Of a stretch of 64,000 nucleotides of DNA, positions 46,344 to 55,756 are shown piece after piece; positions within the stretch are counted from its first letter, which is position 1, and each line of letters opens with the position of its first letter. Both the position numbers and the translations under genes were made by a program. The notes beneath the pieces were generated by a model. It had not been told where the DNA came from and ran no database searches. It was given only the letters and a program-made list of their open reading frames with translations. The stretch comes from an uncultured Caproiciproducens sp. GTDB lineage: Bacteria; Bacillota; Clostridia; Oscillospirales; Acutalibacteraceae. The DNA lies in the NCBI RefSeq assembly GCF_963664915.1, contig NZ_OY761810.1, positions 1,812,661 to 1,876,660 of the forward strand. The letters run 5' to 3'.

Positions 46344-46577
46344 ATGGCAGATACAACTCAAAAAGAAAACTTTTTTGCCAAGACCAGCAAAAGCACCTCA
46401 AAGTTCTTCCGCGACTGCAAAAGCGAGATCAAGAAGATAGTTTGGCCGACACCGCAGGCTGTATTTAAGAATACCGGCGTTGTTTTGGTAACAATATTTG
46501 TTATCGGCCTGTTTATCTTTGGACTCGACACGTTACTCATGAACCTGCTTGGATTGATTATGAATGTTGCAAAGTAG
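46344..46577 (+). CDS. secE: Preprotein translocase subunit SecE
   Basis: 77 residues with one C-terminal membrane helix (VVLVTIFVIGLFIFGLDTLL). The amphipathic SecE signature SKSTSKFFRDCKSEIKKIVW leads into PTPQAVFKNT. It stabilises SecY in the export channel. Position between rpmG and nusG is conserved across bacteria. GGAGGG is upstream of the ATG. Confidence 0.95.
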   Translation: MADTTQKENFFAKTSKSTSKFFRDCKSEIKKIVWPTPQAVFKNTGVVLVTIFVIGLFIFGLDTLLMNLLGLIMNVAK

Positions 46578-46597
46578 GATAAGCGGAGGAAATTACT

Positions 46598-47119
46598 ATG
46601 CCTGAAGACGCAAAGTGGTATGTTGTTCATACTTATTCCGGGTATGAAAACAAGGTAGCCTCTAATCTTGAAAAGACTGTGGAAAACCGTCAGATCCATG
46701 ATTTAATTCAGGAAATACGTGTGCCGACGGAAACTGTTACCGAAATTAAAGATAACAAAAGGCGTGACGTTGAGCGCAAGATTTTCCCCGGTTATGTTCT
46801 GGTGAAGATGCTTCTTACCGATGAGTCATGGTATGTTGTCCGCAACATCAGGGGCTGTACAGGCTTTGTGGGTCCATCTTCAAAGCCCATTCCGCTCACG
46901 GATGAAGAAGTAGCGAAATTAGGCGTTGAACAGAAACAAATTGAGGTTTCCTACAGCATCGGCGACTCCGTACACATTATCGACGGCCCGCTTGAGGGTT
47001 TTGTCGGTACTGTCGAAGAGGTGGATGTCGACAAAAACCGTGTTCGCGTAACAGTTTCTATGTTTGGACGCGAAACACCGGTCGAGCTTGAGCTGGATCA
47101 GGCTGAAGCGATGGAATAA
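46598..47119 (+). CDS. nusG: Transcription termination/antitermination factor NusG
   Basis: 173 residues. The N-terminal NGN domain (WYVVHTYSGYENKVASNLEK, then IFPGYVLVKM and the VRNIRGCTGFVG segment) is followed by a C-terminal KOW domain (GDSVHIIDGPLEGFVGTVEEVD). It binds RNA polymerase and links it to Rho or the ribosome. GGAGG lies upstream. The following 117 bases hold a structured leader before rplK. Confidence 0.97.
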   Translation: MPEDAKWYVVHTYSGYENKVASNLEKTVENRQIHDLIQEIRVPTETVTEIKDNKRRDVERKIFPGYVLVKMLLTDESWYVVRNIRGCTGFVGPSSKPIPLTDEEVAKLGVEQKQIEVSYSIGDSVHIIDGPLEGFVGTVEEVDVDKNRVRVTVSMFGRETPVELELDQAEAME

Positions 47120-47169
47120 TATTCATGATAATTTGCGGGAGACCGCTTATTATGAGGGGCATTGCCCCT

Positions 47170-47215
47170 GTGGGAGGAACGGATAAACTGATTCATCCGC
47201 TCCGCCATCTACCAC
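47170..47215 (+). promoter_or_regulatory. Putative r-protein (L1-type) leader before rplK
   Basis: GTGGGAGGAAC at 47171-47181 opens a fold closed by CCAC at 47212-47215, with an inner GGAT/ATCC helix. The same GTGGGAGGAAC motif recurs before rplA. Known L1-binding mRNA sites carry a similar GGGAGG element; assignment here is by resemblance. Confidence 0.5.
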
Positions 47216-47236
47216 GAATTTTGGAGGTGCAAAGAA

Positions 47237-47662
47237 ATGGCTCAAAAGGTTACGGGCTTAATTAAGCTCCAAATACCTGCTGGCAAAGCTACCCCGGCGC
47301 CGCCTGTTGGACCGGCCCTCGGTCAGCACGGTGTCAACATCATGGCGTTCACAAAGGAATTCAACGAGCGCACAAAAAATGACGTAGGATTGATTATTCC
47401 TGTTGTCATTACTGTTTATGCGGATCGTTCATTTACCTTTATCACAAAGACTCCGCCGGCTGCTGTCCTTATTAAAAAGGCTTGCGGTCTTGAGAGCGGT
47501 TCAGGTGAACCGAACAAGAAAAAGGTAGCAAAAATTACCCGCGAGCAGGTCAGAAAAATAGCTGAAACAAAAATGCCTGACTTAAACGCAGCTTCTGTCG
47601 AAACAGCCATGAGCATGGTTGCCGGTACAGCGCGCAGCATGGGCATTGAAGTCGTAGATTGA
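47237..47662 (+). CDS. rplK: 50S ribosomal protein L11
   Basis: 141 residues. [34 protein letters not shown] is the conserved L11 N-terminal domain; the RNA-binding C-terminal half ends [10 protein letters not shown]. It forms the GTPase-associated centre with 23S rRNA and the L10-L7/L12 stalk. GGAGG precedes the ATG. rplA follows after 60 bases containing another structured leader. Confidence 0.97.
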   Translation: MAQKVTGLIKLQIPAGKATPAPPVGPALGQHGVNIMAFTKEFNERTKNDVGLIIPVVITVYADRSFTFITKTPPAAVLIKKACGLESGSGEPNKKKVAKITREQVRKIAETKMPDLNAASVETAMSMVAGTARSMGIEVVD

Positions 47663-47670
47663 TCACCCGG

Positions 47671-47703
47671 GTGGGAGGAACTTTTCTACTCCGATTTTAC
47701 CAC
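47671..47703 (+). promoter_or_regulatory. Putative L1-binding leader before rplA
   Basis: GTGGGAGGAAC (47671-47681) with ACTCC inside and ACCAC at 47699-47703 repeats the pattern seen before rplK in a shorter form. It lies right between the two genes, where L1 autoregulation is known in other bacteria. Confidence 0.5.
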
Positions 47704-47722
47704 TCAATAGGGAGGAAAACCA

Positions 47723-48415
47723 ATGAAACACGGAAAAAAATACGTTGATAACATGAAGCTTGTTGACCGTACAAAACTTTATGATGCAAACGAAGCGCTT
47801 GAACTTTGCGTCAAGACGGGAACATCCAAGTTTGACGAAACTGTTGAGGTTCATGTCAAACTGGGCGTCGACAGCCGCCACGCAGACCAACAGGTCCGCG
47901 GCGCTATCGTACTGCCGAACGGCACCGGCAAGAAAGTTCGCGTACTTGCAATCTGCAAGGGCGACGCTGTCAAAGAAGCCGAGGCTGCCGGTGCTGAATT
48001 TGTCGGCGCTGAAGAAATGGTACAGAAGATTCAGACTGAAAACTGGATGGATTTTGATATTCTTATCACCACTCCGGACATGATGGGTCTGGTTGGCCGT
48101 TTAGGTAAGATCTTGGGCCCCCGCGGCTTAATGCCTAACCCGAAAGCCGGCACTGTTACCCGCGACATCGGCAAGGCTGTTACAGATGCCAAAGCCGGTA
48201 AGATTGAGTATCGTCTTGATAAGACTAATATTATTCACTGTTCAATCGGCAAGGTTTCGTTCGGCGGACAGAAGCTGCTCGAAAACTTTGATGCTTTGCT
48301 CGGCGCAATTGTAAAGGCAAAACCGGCCGCTTCAAAGGGCCAGTATGTCAAGAGTTGCGTTATTGCTTCAACAATGGGCCCCGGTGTCAGAATCAACCCG
48401 AACAAGGTTGGCTGA
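47723..48415 (+). CDS. rplA: 50S ribosomal protein L1
   Basis: 230 residues. It starts [20 protein letters not shown]. The conserved [20 protein letters not shown] and the [19 protein letters not shown] stretch identify L1. It forms the stalk that helps release tRNA and can repress its own operon. GGGAGG lies upstream. Confidence 0.97.
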   Translation: MKHGKKYVDNMKLVDRTKLYDANEALELCVKTGTSKFDETVEVHVKLGVDSRHADQQVRGAIVLPNGTGKKVRVLAICKGDAVKEAEAAGAEFVGAEEMVQKIQTENWMDFDILITTPDMMGLVGRLGKILGPRGLMPNPKAGTVTRDIGKAVTDAKAGKIEYRLDKTNIIHCSIGKVSFGGQKLLENFDALLGAIVKAKPAASKGQYVKSCVIASTMGPGVRINPNKVG

Positions 48416-48426
48416 TAACAAAGGAC

Positions 48427-48458
48427 TTGACAGGCTGTAGAGTCTGTGATAGTATAAT
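48427..48458 (+). promoter_or_regulatory. Possible promoter before the L10 leader
   Basis: TTGACA (48427-48432) and TATAAT (48453-48458) are perfect boxes but 20 bases apart, longer than the optimum, so strength is uncertain. Confidence 0.5.
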
Positions 48459-48475
48459 ATTCGCTGTTCTTTATT

Positions 48476-48593
48476 CCAAAGACAGCAGGCGCATTTGCTT
48501 AATGGGTTTTGCCCAGCCTGCCGAGGATAGAGCCGATACGCACGATATTTGTGTATTTACGCCCTTTCCGCGGTTATGTGGGAAGGGCTTTTT
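48476..48593 (+). promoter_or_regulatory. L10 ribosomal leader with terminator
   Basis: The leader has the characteristic core CCAAAGACAGCAGGCGC and CCTGCCGAGGATAGAGCC, followed by a terminator stem GCCCTTTCC / GGGAAGGGC (48561-48588) and TTTTT. The L10-L12 complex binds such leaders and limits rplJL expression. Confidence 0.88.
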
Positions 48594-48637
48594 CATTTTC
48601 TTGCGCGCTGCATCTCAATTGATGGAGGTGAATACAT

Positions 48638-49174
48638 TTGCCAAGTGAAAAGATTTTAGAGCAAAAAAAGCAGGTGGTTGCGGCTCTTGCCGAAAACCTG
48701 AAAGCTGCATGCACCGGTATCCTTGTGGACTATAAGGGCATTACGGTCGCTCAGGATACAAAGCTCCGTAAGGAACTGCGTGAAGCCGGAGACGAGTATA
48801 TGGTCGTTAAGAACACTCTGCTGCGTCTTGCGTTAAAAGATGCGGGCATTGATGGTCTGGACCATGTTCTGGAAGGTACAACCGCAATTGCAATCAGCAA
48901 AGACGATTACGTTTCCAGCGCGAAAATCCTCGCTAAGTTTGCTGAAACAAGCAAGAAGTTTGAACTCAAAGCCGGATTTGTCGACGGCGGCGCCATCAGC
49001 GCTGACGGAGTCAAGGAATTGGCGTCCCTGCCTGCTAAAGAGGTTTTGGTCGCACAGGTTCTAGGTGGTTTGAACGCTCCTATTACAGGCTTTGTTACTG
49101 TGCTTAACGGTACAATAAAGGGCTTGGTTGTCGCTTTGAACGCGATTGCGGAAAAGCAGGCTGCCAACGCATAA
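48638..49174 (+). CDS. rplJ: 50S ribosomal protein L10
   Basis: 178 residues. PSEKILEQKKQVVAALAENL at the N-terminus, then GILVDYKGITVAQDTKLRKELREAG and VVKNTLLRLAL. It anchors L7/L12 dimers to the ribosome. The start is TTG, with GGAGGTGA 7 bases upstream. It lies behind the L10 leader and before rplL. Confidence 0.96.
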   Translation: MPSEKILEQKKQVVAALAENLKAACTGILVDYKGITVAQDTKLRKELREAGDEYMVVKNTLLRLALKDAGIDGLDHVLEGTTAIAISKDDYVSSAKILAKFAETSKKFELKAGFVDGGAISADGVKELASLPAKEVLVAQVLGGLNAPITGFVTVLNGTIKGLVVALNAIAEKQAANA

Positions 49175-49214
49175 GTTTTCAGATTAAAAATAAAAATTTT
49201 GGAGGTAACTATCA

Positions 49215-49589
49215 ATGTCAGATAAAGTTGTAAAATTAATTGAAGATGTAAAATCCCTTACCGTTCTTGAGCTTTCCGAGCTCGTAAAGGCTCTTGAAGA
49301 GGAATTCGGCGTATCCGCTGCTGCTCCTGTCGCTGTTGCTGCCGCTGCTGCTCCTGCTGCTGCCGCTGTTGAAGAGAAGACCGAGTTCGACGTTATTCTC
49401 AAAGCTGTTGGCCCAAACAAGATTCAGGTTATCAAAGTTGTCCGTGAAATCACAGGCCTTGGTCTGAAGGAAGCAAAAGAAGTCGTTGACAGCGCACCGA
49501 AGGCTGTTAAAGAAGGCGCTTCCAAAGACGACTGTGAAACAATTAAAGCCAAGCTTGTTGAGGCTGGCGCAGAAGTCGAAGTTAAATAA
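49215..49589 (+). CDS. rplL: 50S ribosomal protein L7/L12
   Basis: 124 residues. The N-terminal dimerisation part ([20 protein letters not shown]) is joined by an Ala/Pro/Val-rich hinge to the C-terminal domain ([32 protein letters not shown]). It recruits translation GTPases. GGAGG precedes the ATG. The operon stops here at a strong terminator; rpoB, which usually follows, is not here. Confidence 0.97.
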   Translation: MSDKVVKLIEDVKSLTVLELSELVKALEEEFGVSAAAPVAVAAAAAPAAAAVEEKTEFDVILKAVGPNKIQVIKVVREITGLGLKEAKEVVDSAPKAVKEGASKDDCETIKAKLVEAGAEVEVK

Positions 49590-49606
49590 TTTCGCATACC
49601 GACAAA

Positions 49607-49643
49607 AGAAGGCCCTGCCGCTCATTGAACGGCAGGGCCTTCT
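49607..49643. terminator. Bidirectional terminator after rplL
   Basis: 14-bp perfect stem AGAAGGCCCTGCCG (49607-49620) with 49630-49643, between convergent genes. Confidence 0.9.
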
Positions 49644-49659
49644 TCTATCTCAATATCCA

Positions 49660-51012
49660 TTACATTTTTCTGTACTTTTTAACTCTGCGGAGATTCTTCT
49701 TTTTGCGGTTGTAAATCAGCGCCAAAATAATGTAAATAATCACAAGCAAGACAATAATTGATACAATGACGATAAACCACACAGAAGTAAAAATAGCCTT
49801 GACCGTATTGGCAGAATGCAGCAGTTCGCTGCGCTCAACGCTTACAGCGGCCACAATATTGACGGTTGTGAGCTTCTGGTTGGCGTAACTGAGAGTTGCC
49901 GTACCAATGACCTGCCCTTTTTTTACGGGCGCAGTGACAACATCCGGGATGTTTTTTGTTATGATCACACTGCTTGCCGACACATTCATTGGGAGCATTG
50001 CGGAATAGTTTTTTTCGGCCACAAGGAGTAATTTGTCTTTATTCCATGCATCTTTCAGCTTGACTTCACCGATAGATTCATTGCTGTTTAATATGCTTTT
50101 TAATTGCAGATTCTTAAACGCCCACTGGTAAAGTTTTTTCGTATCAACCATTTCACCGCGCGTCTTGATTTGATTGCCATTTGCGTCTATAGACGGCGCA
50201 CCGAGCGCAACGCACAGGTAACTGTACCCTTCGGCCGTGGCGGAAGAAACCAGACAGTAGCCGGACTCATCGGTATGGCCCGTTTTAATTCCGCGCGCGT
50301 ATTGATAATAATACTGACTTCCCGTGTTTTTGTCGATTAGCAGGTTTGTAGTTATAAGTAGTCTTTCTTTTCCCGCATCAGGGCCGCCGGCCGGTTTATA
50401 CGTAGCGCGTGCCTGCGAGGTAATTTCGGTAAAATGCGGCAGGCTCATAGCGTATTTTGTCATAAGGTACAGGTCGTGTGCCGTTGTGTAGTGGTTCTCA
50501 TCGTGAAGGCCGTGCGGGTTGGTAAAATGTGTACCGGTGCAGCCAAGCTCTTTCGCCTTGGCATTCATCATATCCACAAAGGAATCTACGCTTCCTTTTC
50601 CCACATAGTCCGCCAAAAAAAGGGCCGCGTCGTTCCCGCTTGGAACCAGCATGCAGTTCATTAGCTGAAGGGCGGTCAGCTGATCGCCAATCTTAATATT
50701 GGACATGGAGCTGCCTGTGCCTAAGAGCGTGTCCATCAAATCTTTGGTGATCGTTATTTTTGTTCCGTCAAGGTCTTTAATTTGTTCGCTTGCAATGATA
50801 AAAGTCATAATCTTGGTGGTCGAAGCAGGTTCCCGACGCACATCGGCATTTTTTTGATAGACGACGGTATCCGTATCTAAATTCACGAGTTCGACGGCGG
50901 CGGAGCTTGGATCAAAATCGATGTTGAATGTGGCGGCGTTTGCCTTGAATGATGAAAATACAACTAATATCGTTAAGATGGTAATAGACAGTATTTGGCG
51001 CATTTTTTTCAT
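49660..51012 (-). CDS. D-alanyl-D-alanine carboxypeptidase (PBP5/DacF family)
   Basis: 450 residues. Signal peptide ending at KANA-A (about 26), then a class A-type transpeptidase fold: STTK at 64-67 holds the nucleophile S64, SGN is in LVPSGNDAA and KTG in GIKTGHTDESGYC. The domain trims pentapeptides in the wall. A PBP5-type beta domain follows, then an unusual C-terminal transmembrane helix (FIVIVSIIVLLVIIYIILALIY) and a basic tail. The usual PBP5 anchor is an amphipathic helix, so this protein is held by a true spanning segment. DacF-like, but sporulation specificity is not shown. Confidence 0.92.
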   Translation of the reverse strand: MKKMRQILSITILTILVVFSSFKANAATFNIDFDPSSAAVELVNLDTDTVVYQKNADVRREPASTTKIMTFIIASEQIKDLDGTKITITKDLMDTLLGTGSSMSNIKIGDQLTALQLMNCMLVPSGNDAALFLADYVGKGSVDSFVDMMNAKAKELGCTGTHFTNPHGLHDENHYTTAHDLYLMTKYAMSLPHFTEITSQARATYKPAGGPDAGKERLLITTNLLIDKNTGSQYYYQYARGIKTGHTDESGYCLVSSATAEGYSYLCVALGAPSIDANGNQIKTRGEMVDTKKLYQWAFKNLQLKSILNSNESIGEVKLKDAWNKDKLLLVAEKNYSAMLPMNVSASSVIITKNIPDVVTAPVKKGQVIGTATLSYANQKLTTVNIVAAVSVERSELLHSANTVKAIFTSVWFIVIVSIIVLLVIIYIILALIYNRKKKNLRRVKKYRKM

Positions 51013-51164
51013 GGAACTTTTTCCTCCGATGTGATATTATATGTTTAAAGTTTTATATTTTATAGGACAGTTTGGTCTGTAAACAAGTATAACAGCAATT
51101 TTGCAAAAGATAAAGAGCAGTTTAAAAATGTAATTAAATTGTAAGATTTATTGGAGGAATTACA

Positions 51165-51854
51165 GTGATTTACATAACAGGGGATACACATGGCGAGATG
51201 TGCCGCTTTGATTCCGGCCAGATCAGAAAATTGAAAAAAGGGGATACGCTTATTGTATGCGGGGATTTCGGTTTTATCTGGGACGGAGGGCAAAAAGAAG
51301 AGAAGAGTCTTAAAAAGCTGGGAAAAAGGAAATATAACATCCTCTTTTTGGATGGAACGCATGAAAACTTTGATTTGCTGGATCAATATCCGGTGACAGA
51401 ATGGAGCGGCGGTCAGGTGCAGAATATCAGCGGTAATCTGTACCATCTGATGCGCGGTCAGATTTTTACCATTGAGGGTAAAAAACTGTTTGTGTTCGGT
51501 GGCGGAGAAACTTTGGAAAAACAGCTTCGCATTGCCGCCGGAAAATGGTGGGAACGTGAAATGCCAAGCATTGAGGAGATGCGCGAAGGCGTAAAGAACC
51601 TGGCTGACGCCGATATGGCGGTAGATTATATTATCACACATGAGCCGGCTCCTCGGGTAATGTCCGATACGGTTAATCCGAAGGAAAAAACCAATCAGCT
51701 TGATTCGTTTTTTGAGCAGCTTGTTAAGCAGGTCAAATTCAGCAAGTGGTTTTTCGGGAGCATCCATATTGACCGCAAAATTACGGCTAAAAATTACGCT
51801 GTATTTAATGATGTGCTTTCGGTGGAGCCACCGCAGCAAAGAAGATTCAAATAA
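51165..51854 (+). CDS. Calcineurin-like metallophosphoesterase
   Basis: 229 residues, cytoplasmic. Metal-binding motifs follow in order: GDTHGE (D7, H9), CGDFGFIWDG, DGTHENFDLL, and ITHEP near residue 163; a late GSIH completes the site. The start is GTG with GGAGG nine bases upstream. The substrate cannot be told; relatives act on phosphodiesters, Ap4A or phosphoproteins. It stands alone, divergent from the carboxypeptidase gene. Confidence 0.88.
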   Translation: MIYITGDTHGEMCRFDSGQIRKLKKGDTLIVCGDFGFIWDGGQKEEKSLKKLGKRKYNILFLDGTHENFDLLDQYPVTEWSGGQVQNISGNLYHLMRGQIFTIEGKKLFVFGGGETLEKQLRIAAGKWWEREMPSIEEMREGVKNLADADMAVDYIITHEPAPRVMSDTVNPKEKTNQLDSFFEQLVKQVKFSKWFFGSIHIDRKITAKNYAVFNDVLSVEPPQQRRFK

Positions 51855-51857
51855 AAA

Positions 51858-51891
51858 GCAGCCCCGCCATCATTTATGATGACGGGGCTGC
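51858..51891 (-). terminator. Terminator of the recG-fakA transcript
   Basis: Stem GCAGCCCCGccATCAT / ATGATgaCGGGGCTGC with a TT loop. The A-run before it (51853-51857) gives a T-run on the minus strand. It may also end the plus-strand gene. Confidence 0.82.
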
Positions 51892-51897
51892 GGGTAT

Positions 51898-53925
51898 CTA
51901 ATCCGATATGTTTTCAAAAAGCTGTTTTACCTCAGCCCTCAGCCCGTGGTGCGGGGCGGATTCCAACTCGCCGTCCTCGCTCAGAATTTCGCGTGCGACC
52001 GACTGAGCCTGTTTTAATATGTCCATATTGTGTATCATGTCGGCGATTTTCAGCTCGGGCAGTCCGTGCTGCCGGTGTCCGAAAAAGTCCCCCGGGCCGC
52101 GGAGCTTCAAATCCTGTTCGGCAATCTGAAAACCGTCGTTCGTGTCACACATTGTTTTCAAACGTGTTACGGTCTCATCATTCTGTGCATCGGATATTAA
52201 AATGCAGGTGGATTTGTATTTACCGCGTCCTACACGGCCGCGAAGCTGATGCAGCTGGGAGAGGCCGTATCGCTCTGCATTTTCAATGAGCATAACAACC
52301 GCGTTGGGCACATCCACGCCGACCTCCACAACAGTGGTGGAAATCAGGACAGAAATCTTGCCCTGCGAAAATTCAGCCATGACGGCTTCTTTTTGTTTCG
52401 GTTTCATTTTGCCGTGAAGCACACCGGTTTTATAGCCGGGCAGCCATTCGGCCCGTACCTTTTCGGCATATTCGTTCACGCTCGCCATGTCGTTCTGACC
52501 TTCATCGATCATCGGACAGATGATATAGCACTGTCGGCCTTCGTCAATGTGCTTTCTGACAAAACGAAACGCTCTTTGCCGCTTTTCGCTCGTAATGGCA
52601 TAGGTGTCAACTTTCTGCCTACCGGGCGGCAATTCGTCAAGAACTGAAATGTCAAGATCCCCATAGATCATCAGCGCCAGTGTGCGCGGAATGGGAGTGG
52701 CGCTCATGACGAGCATGTGCGGATGGTCGCCCTTTGAAGCAAGAGCCGCGCGCTGTGCTACGCCAAAACGGTGCTGTTCGTCCGTGACCACCAAACCAAG
52801 ACGCTGAAATACAACTCCTTCAGAGAGAAGGGCGTGTGTGCCGATCACAAGCTGAATTTCTCCGGTCTGGAGCGCTCCCAAAACAGCACGCTTTTTGACT
52901 GCCGGCATTGAGCCGGTCAGCAGTGCGACACGTATTCCCGTCAACAGGGCAGACAGAGAAGCATAGTGCTGCTGTGCCAGTATTTCCGTGGGTGTCATCA
53001 ATGCCGCCTGCATGCCATTTTGAACCGCGCAGTAGCACAAAGCCGCCGCAACCGCAGTTTTTCCGGAACCGACGTCGCCCTGAATCAGGCGGTTCATCGG
53101 GAATCCGCTTCTCATATCCGCCACGGCTTCTTTTACGGCCCTTCGCTGGGCGCCTGTGGGCCTAAACGGCAGTAAAGAATAGAATTCCTCGGAGAGGTCG
53201 TGATTCAGCCTTAGATGGCTTACAGCGCGGCTGCGGCCTTTCAATCGGAGCAGACCGAGCTGCAGAATCAGAAGTTCCTCAAAAACAAGGCGCTTCCGGG
53301 CAGATTCCAGATCCTCCATGCTTTGCGGCAGATGAATATTTTCCAGTGCAAAACGCAGCTGGCAGAGTTCATATTCCGCGCGGATTTTCTCCGGGATAGG
53401 GTCTCGCACCACATCCGGCAGCAGTTCGAAAGCGCTTTTGACCGCGGTTTCGACCATTCTGCTCGAAAGACCCTGTGTCTGGCGGTAAATGGGCCGGACC
53501 GGAGGACAGACTTCGGAGCGGACAAATTCCGGTGTATTCATTTCACGTTTCAAAAAATTAGCCGTTATTTTTCCATAAAAAATATATTCCTTATCTGTTT
53601 TGAGCATGACCGGAATATAGGGATTGTTAAAGTATGTCAGCTCCATATCACTTTCGCCATCGGTGACCTTTACCTTGTAGATGGTCAGGCCGGCACGGAT
53701 TCTTGCTTCCGCAGGGCGCTCCACAACGGTCGCCCGGACGGCGCAGGGCTCGTTCAGCGGCGCTTCCTGAATCGGGTATGGATGGCTTAAATCCTCATAT
53801 GCACGCGGGTACAGACGCAGCAAAGCGCCGACAGTCGGCGCGCCAAGCTTTGCAAACAGCTTGGCGCGCTTTTCGCCGACGCCTTTCAGGTCGCGGATAT
53901 TTTTTTCAAATAACGAGCGCATCAT
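51898..53925 (-). CDS. recG: ATP-dependent DNA helicase RecG
   Basis: Remodels stalled replication forks and Holliday junctions. 675 residues. An N-terminal wedge/OB domain (about 1-235) is followed by two helicase lobes: Walker A GDVGSGKTAVAAALC near 285, DEQHRFGVAQR near 385 and the C-terminal QLRGRVGRGKY. SATPIPRTLALMIYGDLD is the RecG-typical TAT-like motif. The start has two ATGs in a row; the first overlaps the fakA stop by 4 bases, so the two are coupled. Confidence 0.96.
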   Translation of the reverse strand: MMRSLFEKNIRDLKGVGEKRAKLFAKLGAPTVGALLRLYPRAYEDLSHPYPIQEAPLNEPCAVRATVVERPAEARIRAGLTIYKVKVTDGESDMELTYFNNPYIPVMLKTDKEYIFYGKITANFLKREMNTPEFVRSEVCPPVRPIYRQTQGLSSRMVETAVKSAFELLPDVVRDPIPEKIRAEYELCQLRFALENIHLPQSMEDLESARKRLVFEELLILQLGLLRLKGRSRAVSHLRLNHDLSEEFYSLLPFRPTGAQRRAVKEAVADMRSGFPMNRLIQGDVGSGKTAVAAALCYCAVQNGMQAALMTPTEILAQQHYASLSALLTGIRVALLTGSMPAVKKRAVLGALQTGEIQLVIGTHALLSEGVVFQRLGLVVTDEQHRFGVAQRAALASKGDHPHMLVMSATPIPRTLALMIYGDLDISVLDELPPGRQKVDTYAITSEKRQRAFRFVRKHIDEGRQCYIICPMIDEGQNDMASVNEYAEKVRAEWLPGYKTGVLHGKMKPKQKEAVMAEFSQGKISVLISTTVVEVGVDVPNAVVMLIENAERYGLSQLHQLRGRVGRGKYKSTCILISDAQNDETVTRLKTMCDTNDGFQIAEQDLKLRGPGDFFGHRQHGLPELKIADMIHNMDILKQAQSVAREILSEDGELESAPHHGLRAEVKQLFENISD

Positions 53926-55586
53926 TCTATAGAAACAATAAAGTAATAAACCGGCTGTCCGCCGTTGACAAGCGTAACTTCGGTTTCGCTGCCAACTTTA
54001 CTCTTAATCCGGTTATAAGCCTCGTTTGCCTGATCTTCCGTGACGTCGGCTCCGTAGATAATGGTAATAAATGAAGTATTGCGGCTTATCATGGAGCGTG
54101 TCAGTTTACTGCATGCATGAACGATATCTTTTTCAATGAGTTCAAGCTTGCCGTTATTCATGCCCAGAATATCGCCCGCTTTGATTTTATGACCGCCAAA
54201 TTCAGAATCGCGTGCGGCAAAGGTGACGGAGGCGGTCGCAACATTTGAGGCGGCTTCCATCATACTGATGGTGTTTACTTCTGCGGCGGCGTCCGGGTCA
54301 TAGGCAAGCATAGCGGAAAGCCCCTGAGGAAGCGTCCGTGTAGGCAGCACGATTACTTTCCGGTCATTGACAAGAGGGATGGTCTGCTCGGCAGCCATAA
54401 TAATATTTTTGTTGTTTGGCAGAACAAGCACGGTTTTTGCAGGTGTTGCCATGATGGCCGCCAAAATATCGTTTGTACTTGGGTTCATCGTTTGTCCGCC
54501 GCTGACAACATGTGTGCAGCCCAGATCGGTAAAAAGTGTCTTTAATCCTTCACCGGCGGCAACTGCGACAAACCCTAGCTCGTTTACAGGGTCAGCGGGA
54601 GCTAAAGGGGATGCGGCCCTCGCTTTGGCTTCTTCATTTGCCTCAGCGGCTTTTCGGTGCTGTTCCTTCATGTTTTCAATTTTAACGGTCAAAAGCTGGC
54701 CGAAAGCCAAAGCCGCCTGCAGCGCGGTACCCGGTTCTTCCGTGTGTACATGCACTTTAATGATATCGTCGTCATCGACCAGAACCACACAGTCGCCAAT
54801 GGTTTCAAGGTAGCCGCGCAGATCCTGCGGATCCTTTTTGCATTCGGGATCACGTCCCACAATAAACTCCGTGCAATAGGTAAAATTAATAATTTGGTCG
54901 AATTCAGCCGCGGCATTTCTAAAGAAATCATTTTCCACTGCTTTTTCTTCGGATGAATCAATTTCGTCCGCAATCACAGTGCCATCCTTAAATACGCTCA
55001 GCATTCCGTCGAAAATATAGCAAAGGCCTTTTCCTCCGGCATCGACAACGCCTGCCTTTTTCAGAACAGGCAGCAGTTCAGGGGTTTTTTCCAGTGCTTC
55101 GGCAGCGCCTTTGCAAATCGCGCTCCAGACATACACGGCATCGTCATCAATTGCCGCTGCCGCTTTGCCTTTTTCACTTGCAACACGGGAGACAGTCAAT
55201 ATAGTTCCCTCTGTCGGTTTCATAACAGCTTTGTAAGCGGCCTCAACGCCGACGCCTAAAGCATTGGCAAGGTCTGCGCCGCCGACTTCTTCCATTCCCT
55301 CAATGCCTTTGGAAAATCCGCGGAACAAAATGGACAGGATGACGCCGGAATTGCCCCTCGCACCGTGAAGCATGGCGGAAGCCGCACTGTGCGCGACTTC
55401 ACCTGCATGATTATTTCCGCTTTTTGAAAGTTCGCGTGAGGCGGAACCCATCGTCATCGACATATTGGTGCCTGTATCTCCGTCAGGTACGGGGAAAATG
55501 TTCAATTCATCTACTGATGTTTTATGTTTTACAATATTGTTAGCGCCTGAAATTATAGCGTTTCTCAGGTCAGTTCCATTTATCAC
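53922..55586 (-). CDS. fakA: Fatty acid kinase catalytic subunit FakA (DAK2-domain, YloV family)
   Basis: 554 residues. The N-terminal DAK2 kinase domain (1 to about 200) has the metal-binding PVPDGDTGTNM at 33-43, followed by MLHGARGNSGVILSILFRG. The middle contains the FakA-type segment with CTEFIVGRDP and KVHVHTEEPG (about 235-285). A DegV-like C-terminal domain follows from about 340. FakA phosphorylates exogenous fatty acids bound to FakB; no FakB is in the window. The Asp23 (yloU) gene often found upstream is missing here; spoVS is upstream instead. recG follows, as in the Bacillus order yloV..recG. Confidence 0.9.
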   Translation of the reverse strand: MINGTDLRNAIISGANNIVKHKTSVDELNIFPVPDGDTGTNMSMTMGSASRELSKSGNNHAGEVAHSAASAMLHGARGNSGVILSILFRGFSKGIEGMEEVGGADLANALGVGVEAAYKAVMKPTEGTILTVSRVASEKGKAAAAIDDDAVYVWSAICKGAAEALEKTPELLPVLKKAGVVDAGGKGLCYIFDGMLSVFKDGTVIADEIDSSEEKAVENDFFRNAAAEFDQIINFTYCTEFIVGRDPECKKDPQDLRGYLETIGDCVVLVDDDDIIKVHVHTEEPGTALQAALAFGQLLTVKIENMKEQHRKAAEANEEAKARAASPLAPADPVNELGFVAVAAGEGLKTLFTDLGCTHVVSGGQTMNPSTNDILAAIMATPAKTVLVLPNNKNIIMAAEQTIPLVNDRKVIVLPTRTLPQGLSAMLAYDPDAAAEVNTISMMEAASNVATASVTFAARDSEFGGHKIKAGDILGMNNGKLELIEKDIVHACSKLTRSMISRNTSFITIIYGADVTEDQANEAYNRIKSKVGSETEVTLVNGGQPVYYFIVSIE

Positions 55587-55715
55587 TATTCAGCACTCCC
55601 TAATAATTCACTTGTTTCATTTTATTATTATATCATAGTACAAAGACAGATTCAATCTTAAATTATCGCAGGCAAATCGGTGAATCTGGAATATCAAAAT
55701 AACGGATTTATAAAA

Positions 55716-55742
55716 AATATCCTCACATTTTGTGAGGATATT
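55716..55742 (-). terminator. Terminator of spoVS/ymdB
   Basis: 12-bp stem AATATCCTCACA / TGTGAGGATATT with a 3-base loop. A's upstream on the plus strand give a T-run for the minus-strand transcript ending at spoVS. Confidence 0.85.
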
Positions 55743-55756
55743 GATACGGTTCGATA

